Shown here one piece after another: positions 6,777-13,857 of a stretch of DNA of 13,942 nucleotides. A program made the translations under genes and the position numbers. The notes under the pieces were generated by a model, which saw nothing but the letters and a program-made list of their open reading frames with translations, was not told where the DNA came from and made no database searches. Source of the stretch: JAHFQJ01 sp046050125 (GTDB lineage Bacteria; Pseudomonadota; Gammaproteobacteria; Burkholderiales; Burkholderiaceae); assembly GCA_046050125.1 (NCBI GenBank), contig JBJOQB010000103.1, positions 1-13,942 of the forward strand. The letters are read 5' to 3'. The number at the start of each line of letters is the position of its first letter. Position 1 is the stretch's first letter.

Positions 6777-6830
6777 ATGGTAACAAATAATTATCATTTA
6801 GCTGTAACAATTAGCATCTCCCTCATTTAA
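6777..6830 (+). CDS. 17-residue leader ORF with strong RBS, before lipA
   Basis: AGGAGC at 6764-6769 lies 7 bp before the ATG at 6777, the best Shine-Dalgarno match in this region. The frame encodes MVTNNYHLAVTISISLI and stops at TAA 6828-6830. Six bases later comes the lipA ATG, which has no ribosome-binding site of its own. This arrangement fits translational coupling, with ribosomes ending the small ORF and restarting at lipA. The peptide has no run of rare or single-amino-acid codons that would mark classical attenuation. The alternative is that it is a relic, or that lipA is read from a leaderless or different start. Confidence 0.45.
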   Translation: MVTNNYHLAVTISISLI

Positions 6831-6836
6831 TAGAAT

Positions 6837-7859
6837 ATGACTACAAATAACACACCAGCTGACAACAGCAACCCAATTGATACGCAAAACAGCCAAACTA
6901 TCCCAAACAATGCATATGATGCAACACAAAAACAAAAATCAATTGATAAAACAAAGCGTATACCTATTAAAATAGTACCAGCTGAAGTATTAAAAAAACC
7001 AGATTGGATTAGAGTAAAAGCAGCCTCTGGCAATTCAAGATTTTACGAAATCAAAAAAATATTACGAGAAAATAATCTACATACAGTATGTGAAGAAGCA
7101 TCTTGCCCAAATATTGGCGAATGCTTTGGCAAAGGAACGGCAACATTTATGATTATGGGCGATAAATGCACAAGACGTTGCCCATTTTGTGATGTAGGGC
7201 ATGGCAGACCTGACCCACTTGATGTAAATGAACCGCTAAATCTAGCAAAAACTATCGCCGCATTAAAACTAAAATACGTAGTAATAACAAGCGTAGACCG
7301 TGATGACTTACTTGATGGCGGAGCTGACCACTTCATACAATGTATTAAAGAAACACGCACCTACTCTCCAAATACACAAATTGAAATTCTAACACCTGAT
7401 TTCCGTGGTAGATTAGACAGAGCATTGAATATATTAAATTCAGCACCACCTGACGTAATGAACCACAATCTAGAAACAGTACCAAGATTATATAAAGAAG
7501 CAAGACCAGGTTCTGATTACATGCATTCTTTAAAGCTCTTAAAAATGTTTAAAGAACAAAACCCAAATACACCAACAAAATCGGGTATTATGGTAGGTTT
7601 AGGCGAAACAGATGAAGAAATTCTACAAACCATGCGTGATATGCGTGAACATAACGTAGATATGCTAACATTGGGGCAGTACCTCGCACCATCAAATCAT
7701 CATCTACCAGTAAAACGCTACGTACACCCAGATACATTTAAAATGTTTGAAGAAGAAGCAGTAAAAATGGGATTCTCACACGCAGCAGTAGGGGCAATGG
7801 TAAGGTCAAGCTATCATGCAGATGTACAAGCACATGCGGCAGGATTAGAACAAGTATAA
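6837..7859 (+). CDS. lipA: Lipoyl synthase
   Basis: This radical-SAM enzyme (EC 2.8.1.8) inserts two sulfur atoms into octanoyl groups on E2 and GcvH lipoyl domains, the final step of lipoate synthesis, in the cytosol. The 340 residues include the family's two iron-sulfur motifs. The auxiliary cluster ligands are C85-x4-C90-x5-C96 (CEEASCPNIGEC), and the radical-SAM cluster is C111-x3-C115-x2-C118 (CTRRCPFC). The C-terminal RSSY (323-326) supplies the serine ligand. The first 25 residues are low-complexity and polar. From YDATQKQK through KTKRIPIKIVP and KKPDWIRVKAASG the linker matches the Burkholderiales form well, which supports the chosen start. The ATG at 6837 lacks a ribosome-binding site; see the leader ORF at 6777. 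LipB, its partner, lies nearby but in opposite orientation, whereas lipB-lipA is commonly one operon in related bacteria. Confidence 0.97.
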   Translation: MTTNNTPADNSNPIDTQNSQTIPNNAYDATQKQKSIDKTKRIPIKIVPAEVLKKPDWIRVKAASGNSRFYEIKKILRENNLHTVCEEASCPNIGECFGKGTATFMIMGDKCTRRCPFCDVGHGRPDPLDVNEPLNLAKTIAALKLKYVVITSVDRDDLLDGGADHFIQCIKETRTYSPNTQIEILTPDFRGRLDRALNILNSAPPDVMNHNLETVPRLYKEARPGSDYMHSLKLLKMFKEQNPNTPTKSGIMVGLGETDEEILQTMRDMREHNVDMLTLGQYLAPSNHHLPVKRYVHPDTFKMFEEEAVKMGFSHAAVGAMVRSSYHADVQAHAAGLEQV

Positions 7860-7894
7860 ATAAATTTACTTTCTCTTTTTTATAAAGGATTTTT

Positions 7895-8206
7895 ATGCCA
7901 ACATTATCAACCACAAAAAATAATAGTAATTATGATGGATATATTTTCACAAAAATATTACAAGGCAAAAAATACGATGCACTAAAATTAAAAGGAGAAA
8001 ACCCAAATGGCAAGCCATACTCTGAAATTAGAGCTGATATTTTAAATATTGTAAGTAATTTAGATAAAGAACCAACAGTTATATATTCAAAAGCACTGCA
8101 AACTGCATTTATGTTTAATGATATGGATCTTGCTCAAGCCTTGATAGGAAAGGGTGGTCGCTTTAATATAAATATACTAATGCCAAGCAAAGAAAAACAG
8201 CAATAA
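7895..8206 (+). CDS. Small hypothetical protein with one ankyrin-like repeat
   Basis: A 103-residue protein with a good ribosome-binding site (AAAGGA, 7 bp before the ATG at 7895). The first 75 residues match nothing I know. Residues about 67-95, ALQTAFMFNDMDLAQALIGK followed by GGRFNI, have the pattern of a single ankyrin repeat: a paired helix, D-x-x-x-A-x-x-L-I-x-K-G, and a turn before N. A lone repeat does not normally fold by itself, so this may be the trimmed end of a longer ankyrin protein or a capped small domain. There is no signal peptide or membrane segment. It begins 35 bp after lipA and ends 4 bp before the end of convergent lipB, with no terminator between, so lipA transcripts probably run through it. 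Confidence 0.6.
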   Translation: MPTLSTTKNNSNYDGYIFTKILQGKKYDALKLKGENPNGKPYSEIRADILNIVSNLDKEPTVIYSKALQTAFMFNDMDLAQALIGKGGRFNINILMPSKEKQQ

Positions 8207-8210
8207 ATAA

Positions 8211-8855
8211 TCAATACAATATCTTAGTTAAATTCTCTATCAATCTACTTTTTACCTCACTGAAACTAAAATTTATCTGAGGTAAAACAGTTTTCATATC
8301 TACAGTCTTCAACCCCTCATACCCACAAGGATTAATATTATTAAACGGCGATAAATCCATATCCACATTTAAAGCTAATCCATGATAACTACAACCACGG
8401 CTAATTTTTAAACCTAAAGCAGCGATTTTAGCATTCACAATACTATGCGTAATACTATCAATAATATCAACATAAATTCCAGGAGCTTTATCTTTACGCA
8501 TGCCGTGAATATTATAGCTAGCCAATGTCTGAATAATTGACTCCTCAATTTTATTTACCAAATCACGCACATATATGTTTAAACGATGTAAGTCCAATAA
8601 AAGATAAATAACAACTTGCCCACAACCGTGGTAAGTAATCTGCCCACCTCTATCAATATTAATAATTGGGATATCTAAAGAATTTGAAAGAAAATGCTTA
8701 TCATCTCCTGCCTGCCCTAAGGTATAAACGCTCAAATGCTCAACAATCCAAATTTCATCTAAACTATCTTTATTACGATTACGTGTAAATTCACGCATTT
8801 TCTCATAAGTGATTGAATATTCCTCAATACCTAAATCCTTAACGATATAATTCAT
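8211..8855 (-). CDS. lipB: Octanoyl-[acyl-carrier-protein]:protein octanoyltransferase
   Basis: LipB (EC 2.3.1.181) moves octanoyl from ACP to the lipoyl-domain lysine, making the substrate of LipA. From the ATG at 8855 it is 214 residues, a normal length. A TTG nine codons upstream (8882) leaves the frame open, but the added residues are a hydrophobic string outside the family alignment. Visible motifs are RGGQITYHG (69-77), AKIAALGLKISRGCSYHGLA with catalytic Lys143, and FNNINPCGYEGL with catalytic Cys177 (E. coli Lys135 and Cys169). One oddity: the usual HGPGQ reads HGCGQ here (Cys78). No clear Shine-Dalgarno sequence precedes either start. It converges on the ankyrin-like gene with only 4 bp between stops. 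Both catalytic residues are present, so it is probably active. Confidence 0.94.
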   Translation of the reverse strand: MNYIVKDLGIEEYSITYEKMREFTRNRNKDSLDEIWIVEHLSVYTLGQAGDDKHFLSNSLDIPIINIDRGGQITYHGCGQVVIYLLLDLHRLNIYVRDLVNKIEESIIQTLASYNIHGMRKDKAPGIYVDIIDSITHSIVNAKIAALGLKISRGCSYHGLALNVDMDLSPFNNINPCGYEGLKTVDMKTVLPQINFSFSEVKSRLIENLTKILY

Positions 8856-8929
8856 AATTAACAATACTAATAATATAACCAAAATTCAGCTATAGTGTTA
8901 AAAATAACCAACATTATAACATAAAACAC

Positions 8930-8958
8930 TTGCCAATATTCCCAAAACACAATACAAT
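8930..8958 (+). promoter_or_regulatory. Candidate promoter of tRNA-Ser
   Basis: TTGCCA (8930-8935) and TACAAT (8953-8958) are 17 bp apart, giving a start near 8965 and about 30 nt of leader before the tRNA at 8997. It is the best-spaced pair upstream of this tRNA. Confidence 0.4.
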
Positions 8959-8996
8959 TATACCTATAGTTTGTTTACAGGCTATTGCTAGAATTA

Positions 8997-9089
8997 GGAA
9001 ACGTGGCCGAGTGGTCGAAGGCACTCCCCTGCTAAGGGAGCATCTAGTCAAAAACTGGATCGAGGGTTCGAATCCCTCCGTTTCCGCCA
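8997..9089 (+). tRNA. tRNA-Ser (anticodon GCT)
   Basis: A 93-nt class II tRNA. The acceptor stem is GGAAACG/CGTTTCC, with discriminator G and an encoded CCA (9087-9089). The D arm has GTGGCCGAGTGG. The anticodon stem is CTCCC/GGGAG around the loop CTGCTAA, giving anticodon GCT. A long variable arm (TCTAGT/ACTGGA) is typical of serine, and the T arm has GGTTCGAATCC. It reads AGC/AGU codons. No strong terminator is visible within 60 bp downstream. Confidence 0.97.
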
Positions 9090-9167
9090 TCAAATGGTAT
9101 CAAAAAAACTTCCATATTTAAAATCTCCATAATTATCTGAAAAAAAAATCATATACAATATTAGCTA

Positions 9168-9196
9168 TTTATAAAAAGATAGTTTATTTCTATAAT
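9168..9196 (+). promoter_or_regulatory. Candidate promoter of dgkA
   Basis: TTTATA (9168-9173) and a perfect TATAAT (9191-9196) are 17 bp apart. Transcription would start near 9203, about 20 bp before the dgkA ATG. The -35 box is weak and the region very AT-rich. Confidence 0.35.
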
Positions 9197-9223
9197 TATT
9201 ATAGTTCTTAGCACACATTCAAA

Positions 9224-9601
9224 ATGACTAATCAAAAAAATTCAGCACATATATCACGCATATTTTTAGCCTCTAAATATTCATGGAGCGGATTAAAATT
9301 TGCATGGCAAGAAGGAGCATTTCGCCTTGAATGCTATATTGCATGCATATGCATAACGTTTGGAATAGCTATAAATCTAAGCATATTACAACATCTAGGC
9401 ATATTATGCTCATGGCTGTTTGTGCTAATTATTGAGATACTAAATTCAGCAATTGAAGCATGTATAGATAGAATAAGCCATGAAAAACATCAACTATCTA
9501 AAATTGCAAAAGACCTTGGGAGTGCAGCAGTATTTTTAAGCATGATTATATGCATAATCATAAATTTAAGCATATTTATATCGCATATCACATCTTTTTA
9601 A
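9224..9601 (+). CDS. dgkA: Diacylglycerol kinase (prokaryotic, integral membrane)
   Basis: This small inner-membrane enzyme (EC 2.7.1.107) phosphorylates diacylglycerol to phosphatidate, recycling lipid released during periplasmic glucan or envelope synthesis. The 125 residues are close to the 122 of E. coli DgkA. The signature EILNSAIEACIDRISHE (residues about 70-86) contains the catalytic Glu and the Asn/Glu metal-site residues, followed by SKIAKDLGSAAVFLS. An N-terminal amphipathic stretch with WQEGAFRLE matches the family's E-x-A-x-R-x-E region. Three hydrophobic segments are visible, as expected for a homotrimer of three-helix subunits. The ATG at 9224 has no Shine-Dalgarno sequence. It is transcribed after tRNA-Ser and converges with ppiD, sharing the terminator at 9611-9658. 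Confidence 0.94.
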   Translation: MTNQKNSAHISRIFLASKYSWSGLKFAWQEGAFRLECYIACICITFGIAINLSILQHLGILCSWLFVLIIEILNSAIEACIDRISHEKHQLSKIAKDLGSAAVFLSMIICIIINLSIFISHITSF

Positions 9602-9610
9602 TTTATAAAT

Positions 9611-9658
9611 AAAAAAGCCTGCAAATTATTTTAAACAATCTTAAAACAATAAACAGGC
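9611..9658 (-). terminator. Intrinsic terminator of ppiD (possibly shared with dgkA)
   Basis: GCCTG (9617-9621) pairs with CAGGC (9654-9658). The space between contains a second near-perfect pairing (minus strand ATTGTTTTAA with TTAAAATAAT, one wobble), so the whole forms a long hairpin. On the minus strand it is followed at once by TTTTTT (9616-9611). It lies 33 bp past the ppiD stop. On the plus strand ATTTTAT follows, which could serve dgkA. Confidence 0.75.
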
Positions 9659-9690
9659 ATTTTATATAAAATATTAATAATATACAATAA

Positions 9691-11574
9691 CTAGCTAGAT
9701 AATTTTATTTTAGTAACATCTTTCACAACCTCAACGCCATATCTATGACGCATATTGGTCAGTAAAGCCTGTAATTCTTCACTAGCATAAGCATTACCAA
9801 ATTGCTTAACCATCTGAATAATATTTTGGTCAGCAGGGATAACCTCAACCTTACTAATTTTAAATAAAGCATATCCAGCCTCAACTGGCACACCAACATA
9901 AGAAGGCAAGCTAGCACTATTTGCAGTAAAAATAGTTTCTATAACTTGTTTTGAAAATTTCCCTTCCATTCTAGTAGCAGTTTGCACAGGAGACCAAGCC
10001 AAAGCCTCACCCTGTTTAGCCGCAGCCAACTTAGCAACACCATTTTGCTTAGCTAATTTTAAAGACTCTTCTTGCAAAAATTTTTCTTTAACCTCTATAA
10101 TAGACTCTTCAAAAGTCTGTTGTTTCGAAGGGTAATATTTAGTTACTCTAGCAACAAAAGCATAATCCCCAGATTGAATAACATCTGTATTCTTTTTGCC
10201 TTTTAACACATCATCTTCAAAAATTGCTCTAATTGCTCTTCTATCAGTAAAAGTTTGCTCAGTATTGCCTGTTTTGCCAATTCCACCAGCAGTTTTTAAA
10301 GATAAACCTAACTTTTTACCAACACTATCCAAATTTTTAGAATCTATTGAAGAATTAGTCAACTCATCTAATTTTTTAGCAAATAAATCATCAACTTGCT
10401 TTTGCTTTAATACTTGAATAATATTAGATTTTTCATCATCTAAACTTTTGGTAACAGAAGATTTAATATCAGTTAATTTAATAATGTGAAATCCAAACTC
10501 ACTTTCCACTAAATCACTAATTTCTCCAACTTTCATCTTAAATACAGCATCTTCAAAAGGCTTAACCATAGCACCTTTTACAAAATAATCTAAATCGCCA
10601 TTTTTTTCAGCTGATATTGTATCTGATGATTCCTTCTTAGCCAGTTCCCCAAACTTTTCTGGAGACATTCTAACTTCTTGCAAAACCTTAGTTGCATGTA
10701 ATTTAGCATCTTCTTTTTTATTATTATCTATTTTTATCAATATATGACTAGCTCTACGCTCTTCTTGCGTTTTAAATTGAGTAATATTTTCATCATAATA
10801 TTTCTTAATATCAGCATCAGCAGGATTAGCAACAGATGAAGTTAAATCCTGTTTATTTAATATTACATATTCTAAATCAACTTTAGGCTTAGAAATAAAA
10901 TCCTTAACATGCTCATTATAGTATTTGGACAAACTTTCTGGTTTTAATTCAACTTTAGCACTAAAATCACTAGCATTAATATTTACAAACTGAATATCTC
11001 TTTTTTCTAATAAACCTTTAGCAATATTCTCTTGAACCTGTGTAGGAATTAAAGAACTTTTAGCAATATTCTCAGCTAAGTATTGATTTGTAAGCAAATA
11101 TTTAACTCTAGTTTGAAACTGCTCAATGCTCAAGCCTTGTTGCTGTAATAAAACAGTTAATTTATCAACATTAATTGAACCATCAGTATTTTTCACCGAT
11201 GCAATTGCAGGCATTTCATTGATATATTTCACAACCTGTGCATCTTCTACTTTAATATTTAATCTTTCTATTTCTTGTTGCATAATTAAACCATTAATCA
11301 TCTGGTCTAATATTTTTTTTCTATTTTGCGAAGTATCAACATCTTCTAATTTAAAATCATCTCCTTTTTCCATTTTAGCTTGATTAATAAACTCTTTATA
11401 TTGAGCATCAAATTGCTCTTGAGTAATTTTTTGCTTACTAATTTTCACAACCACATTTTCTTTATCAGAAAACTGTGAATATCCCTCTAAACCAAGTAAT
11501 ACAAATGAAGGAACAATAAACACCATCAAAAGCAACTGCATCAACTTTTGATGAGAACGAATAAACTCTAGCAT
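9691..11574 (-). CDS. ppiD: Periplasmic folding chaperone / peptidyl-prolyl isomerase PpiD
   Basis: A 627-residue, membrane-anchored periplasmic protein that helps newly exported proteins leave the Sec translocon. One N-terminal transmembrane helix is visible (about residues 11-29, LMQLLLMVFIVPSFVLLGL) after a short basic-containing cytosolic tail (MLEFIRSHQK). A SurA-like chaperone region follows (about 40-260). A parvulin domain occupies about 274-370, with RRASHILIKI at its start and FGFHIIKLTDIK at its end. A long C-terminal region of about 250 residues completes the usual PpiD layout and length. The start at 11574 fits the membrane anchor; the upstream AGGCG is a modest ribosome-binding site. 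It is last in the rfbC-rfbD-tmk-ppiD run, 66 bp after tmk. That gap is AT-rich and may contain its own promoter. PpiD lacks prolyl isomerase activity in some bacteria, and I cannot judge activity here. Confidence 0.93.
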   Translation of the reverse strand: MLEFIRSHQKLMQLLLMVFIVPSFVLLGLEGYSQFSDKENVVVKISKQKITQEQFDAQYKEFINQAKMEKGDDFKLEDVDTSQNRKKILDQMINGLIMQQEIERLNIKVEDAQVVKYINEMPAIASVKNTDGSINVDKLTVLLQQQGLSIEQFQTRVKYLLTNQYLAENIAKSSLIPTQVQENIAKGLLEKRDIQFVNINASDFSAKVELKPESLSKYYNEHVKDFISKPKVDLEYVILNKQDLTSSVANPADADIKKYYDENITQFKTQEERRASHILIKIDNNKKEDAKLHATKVLQEVRMSPEKFGELAKKESSDTISAEKNGDLDYFVKGAMVKPFEDAVFKMKVGEISDLVESEFGFHIIKLTDIKSSVTKSLDDEKSNIIQVLKQKQVDDLFAKKLDELTNSSIDSKNLDSVGKKLGLSLKTAGGIGKTGNTEQTFTDRRAIRAIFEDDVLKGKKNTDVIQSGDYAFVARVTKYYPSKQQTFEESIIEVKEKFLQEESLKLAKQNGVAKLAAAKQGEALAWSPVQTATRMEGKFSKQVIETIFTANSASLPSYVGVPVEAGYALFKISKVEVIPADQNIIQMVKQFGNAYASEELQALLTNMRHRYGVEVVKDVTKIKLSS

Positions 11575-11640
11575 GGCACGCCTATTTATAATTATTAGTT
11601 GATAAATTGTACTATAGTTATATATAAATTAAAATAACTA

Positions 11641-12267
11641 CTATTTTGGAGAATTAATAAGAATATTAATAATATCATCAATTTGTTTTTGAATATTCGC
11701 CATAGTATTATCAGAATCTATAATAAAGTATTTATGTCCTTTTTTCTGATTTTTCTCAGCAATTTCTAAATATCCATTTCTTACATCTTTATGAAAATCA
11801 ATAGACTTCTTTTCAAAATTATCTAAAACTACATTTTCTCTATTTTGCCTACGCTCATAAGCAATTTCAGGGTTAATATCAAATAATATAGTATAATCTG
11901 GGTACAAATCATCACAAACAACTTTATGCAAATTATCTATAAAACTTATATCACCTTTTTTACCATAACCTTGATAAGCATAAGTAGAATCAACAAATCT
12001 ATCACTAACTACCCAAGTATCATTACTTAAAGCTGGTTTAATGACTTTTTGAATATGAATTTGTCGTGCTGAAAACGCAAGCATAATCTGCGACTCAACG
12101 CTTAAATCATGATGAAGTAATAACACACGCAACTGCTCGCCTGTAGGCGTTCCACCAGGTTCTCGTGTACTAATTAAATTAATACTTAATGATTTTAACT
12201 TCTGCACAAAATACTCTAAATGAGTAGTTTTGCCAGAGCCATCAATACCTTCAAAGCAAATAAACAT
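11641..12267 (-). CDS. tmk: Thymidylate kinase
   Basis: Tmk (EC 2.7.4.9) phosphorylates dTMP to dTDP in the cytosol, an essential step to dTTP. From the ATG at 12267 it has 208 residues, the normal size. The P-loop GIDGSGKT is at 7-14, REPGG at 35-39 and the DR motif at 89-90 (SDRFVDSTYAYQGYG). An Arg-rich LID-like segment follows (ERRQNRE, about 138-144). A TTG three codons upstream (12276) is possible but would overlap rfbD; the ATG begins 2 bp after the rfbD TAA and gives the standard N-terminus MFICFEG. There is no strong ribosome-binding site, so translation is probably coupled to rfbD. tmk is the second-to-last gene of the run. Its product helps supply dTTP, used both for DNA and for the dTDP-sugars made by RfbCD's pathway, though adjacency alone does not prove a link. 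Confidence 0.96.
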   Translation of the reverse strand: MFICFEGIDGSGKTTHLEYFVQKLKSLSINLISTREPGGTPTGEQLRVLLLHHDLSVESQIMLAFSARQIHIQKVIKPALSNDTWVVSDRFVDSTYAYQGYGKKGDISFIDNLHKVVCDDLYPDYTILFDINPEIAYERRQNRENVVLDNFEKKSIDFHKDVRNGYLEIAEKNQKKGHKYFIIDSDNTMANIQKQIDDIINILINSPK

Positions 12268-12269
12268 CT

Positions 12270-13175
12270 TTAACAATTGATATTACGCAAACAACATTGT
12301 AATGCATATTCCCATGTTGGCACAACAACATTAAACGTTTTGTGTATTTTTTGCGTATATAAAATTGAATACTGAGGTCGCTTTGCAGGATTAGGATATT
12401 CAACTGTTGGTATACCTATTACCTCTACATTCTTATGCATATATTTAAAAATGGTTTTAGCATAATCACACCAATTTGTATGCCCACTAGCCACCAAATT
12501 GTATATCCCACTACAATTCACTAAAAAATCAGTATCTTTTTCTAAAATAAAATCTTTAATTATATAAGAAGTAATATTAGCAATAGTTACAGACCAAGTA
12601 GGGCTACCAAATTGATCATTTACAACATTTAACTCATTTCGAGTTTTTGCTAATATTAACATTGTTGAAACAAAATTACTTCTACAATAATCATATACCC
12701 AACTAGTCCTAAAAATAAAATGTATAGGATTAATATCTCTTATAGCATTTTCACCTAATAATTTAGTATAACCATAGTAATTAATTGGATTAGTCACATC
12801 ATCTTCATTATAACCATTATTTTTACCATCAAAAACATAATCTGTAGAATAATGAATAAATGGGATATTATTCTCTTTGCAATAAACTGCCATAATTTCA
12901 ACTGCACAATTATTAATAATATTACATAATTCCTGCTCTTGTTCAGCTTTATCAACAGCAGTATAAGCACTTGCATTAATGATAATATCTGGCTTTTGAA
13001 ATAAATTATGAAAAAAGTTTGATAATTCCAATAAGTTACTAATATCTAACTCAAACCTAGTAATTGGAATGACATTAGCAAAGGTATGCAAACAAGATAA
13101 CAAAGCATAACCAACTTGACCATTAGCACCAAATATCATAATACGAGGCATTTGTTTAGTATTCATATTATTCAT
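12270..13175 (-). CDS. rfbD: dTDP-4-dehydrorhamnose reductase
   Basis: RfbD/RmlD (EC 1.1.1.133) reduces dTDP-4-keto-L-rhamnose with NAD(P)H, the last step of dTDP-L-rhamnose synthesis for surface polysaccharide. From the ATG at 13175 it has 301 residues. The Rossmann motif GANGQVG is at 16-22 and NASAYTAVDKAEQE follows at 67-80. HYSTDYVFDG (108-117) supplies the catalytic Thr. The Y-x-x-x-K pair is Y134/K138 (YYGYTK). RTSWVY and NDQFGSPTW are also family-typical. The ATG overlaps the rfbC end by 8 bp. A TTG at 13178 and an ATG at 13166 (1 bp after the rfbC TAA) are alternative starts; none has a good ribosome-binding site, so coupling to rfbC is likely. tmk follows after 2 bp. The order C-D with no rfbA or rfbB alongside is unusual. 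Confidence 0.93.
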   Translation of the reverse strand: MNNMNTKQMPRIMIFGANGQVGYALLSCLHTFANVIPITRFELDISNLLELSNFFHNLFQKPDIIINASAYTAVDKAEQEQELCNIINNCAVEIMAVYCKENNIPFIHYSTDYVFDGKNNGYNEDDVTNPINYYGYTKLLGENAIRDINPIHFIFRTSWVYDYCRSNFVSTMLILAKTRNELNVVNDQFGSPTWSVTIANITSYIIKDFILEKDTDFLVNCSGIYNLVASGHTNWCDYAKTIFKYMHKNVEVIGIPTVEYPNPAKRPQYSILYTQKIHKTFNVVVPTWEYALQCCLRNINC

Positions 13176-13746
13176 CAAAAGCCTCTACTTGTGAAAATGG
13201 TAAACCATTTTTATCTTTATCAGATAATATAGGAGCTTTATTATTTGGTAATTTATCAAGCGGCCAATTAATATTCAAATCTGGGTCATTCCATATAATA
13301 CATCTTTCATATTCAGCATATCTATAATCAGTAGTCTTATACAAAAACTCTACCTCTTCAGATAATGCTAAAAACCCATGTGCAAAACCAGCTGGAATCC
13401 ATAATTGCTTAAAGTTATATTGACTTAATTCAATACCAAAGTACTTACCAAATGTTTTACTATTTTTTCTTATATCTACAACAACATCAAATGCAATTCC
13501 TTTTATAACTCTAACTAACTTACCCTGTGCATGTTTAGATTGATAATGAAGCCCACGCAAAACACCTTCTTTAGATATAGAATGATTATCCTGAACAAAA
13601 GAAATAGTATTTATAGTTGAATTAGAATTTAAACCGCTATTAAAGTCATTTTGATTGAAGCTTTCAAAAAAACTTCCCCGAGAATCGCTAAATACATTCG
13701 GTGAAAAAACTAGTAATTCATCTATATCTGTTTTATATATATCCAT
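13168..13746 (-). CDS. rfbC: dTDP-4-dehydrorhamnose 3,5-epimerase
   Basis: RfbC/RmlC (EC 5.1.3.13) epimerises C3 and C5 of dTDP-4-keto-6-deoxyglucose, the third step of dTDP-L-rhamnose synthesis. The 192-residue protein is a typical cupin. GVLRGLHYQ (61-69) carries catalytic His67, and QGKLVRVIKG and DVVVDIRKNSKTFGK follow. IPAGFAHGFLALSE (117-130) contains His123, and EFLYKTTDYY-like EFLYKTTDYR has Tyr136. NDPDLNINWP (153-162) carries the conserved Asp region. The ATG at 13746 is set by the strongest ribosome-binding site in the run, AAGGAG about 7 bp upstream. It is the first gene after the rRNA operon terminator, with its own candidate promoter at 13771-13799, and overlaps rfbD by 8 bp, so the two are cotranscribed. 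Confidence 0.95.
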   Translation of the reverse strand: MDIYKTDIDELLVFSPNVFSDSRGSFFESFNQNDFNSGLNSNSTINTISFVQDNHSISKEGVLRGLHYQSKHAQGKLVRVIKGIAFDVVVDIRKNSKTFGKYFGIELSQYNFKQLWIPAGFAHGFLALSEEVEFLYKTTDYRYAEYERCIIWNDPDLNINWPLDKLPNNKAPILSDKDKNGLPFSQVEAFDE

Positions 13747-13770
13747 GTTATCTCCTTAATAAGGAATTAT

Positions 13771-13799
13771 ATAATAAATAGAAAATATATAAAATACAA
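13771..13799 (-). promoter_or_regulatory. Promoter of the rfbC-rfbD-tmk-ppiD run
   Basis: On the minus strand TTGTAT (13794-13799) and TATTAT (13771-13776) are 17 bp apart, placing the start near 13764. That leaves a short leader containing the AAGGAG ribosome-binding site and the small palindrome CCTTATTAAGG. It lies between the rRNA terminator and rfbC, where a promoter is needed. Confidence 0.45.
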
Positions 13800-13815
13800 C
13801 TGAGTATAGAATTAC

Positions 13816-13847
13816 AAAAAGAAAATCCCCCCATTTTCATGGGGGGA
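13816..13847 (-). terminator. Intrinsic terminator of the rRNA operon
   Basis: A perfect G/C-rich stem pairs TCCCCCCAT (13826-13834) with ATGGGGGGA (13839-13847), with a 4-nt loop. On the minus strand it is followed by TTTTCTTTTT (13825-13816). It sits about 10 bp beyond the 5S rRNA 3' end. The six-C/G stem stands out sharply in this AT-rich DNA. Confidence 0.95.
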
Positions 13848-13857
13848 GATATAGAGT

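Noticed and set aside
8856..8882. Upstream TTG start for lipB, adding nine hydrophobic residues
   Set aside because: The extension lies outside the family alignment and no ribosome-binding site supports it; the ATG at 8855 gives a normal N-terminus.
8930..9121. A 63-codon open frame on the plus strand
   Set aside because: It runs straight through tRNA-Ser (8997-9089); the open frame is a by-product of the tRNA sequence and has no ribosome-binding site.
12268..12276. TTG start for tmk overlapping rfbD
   Set aside because: The ATG at 12267 gives the standard MFICFEGIDG start and needs no rare start codon.
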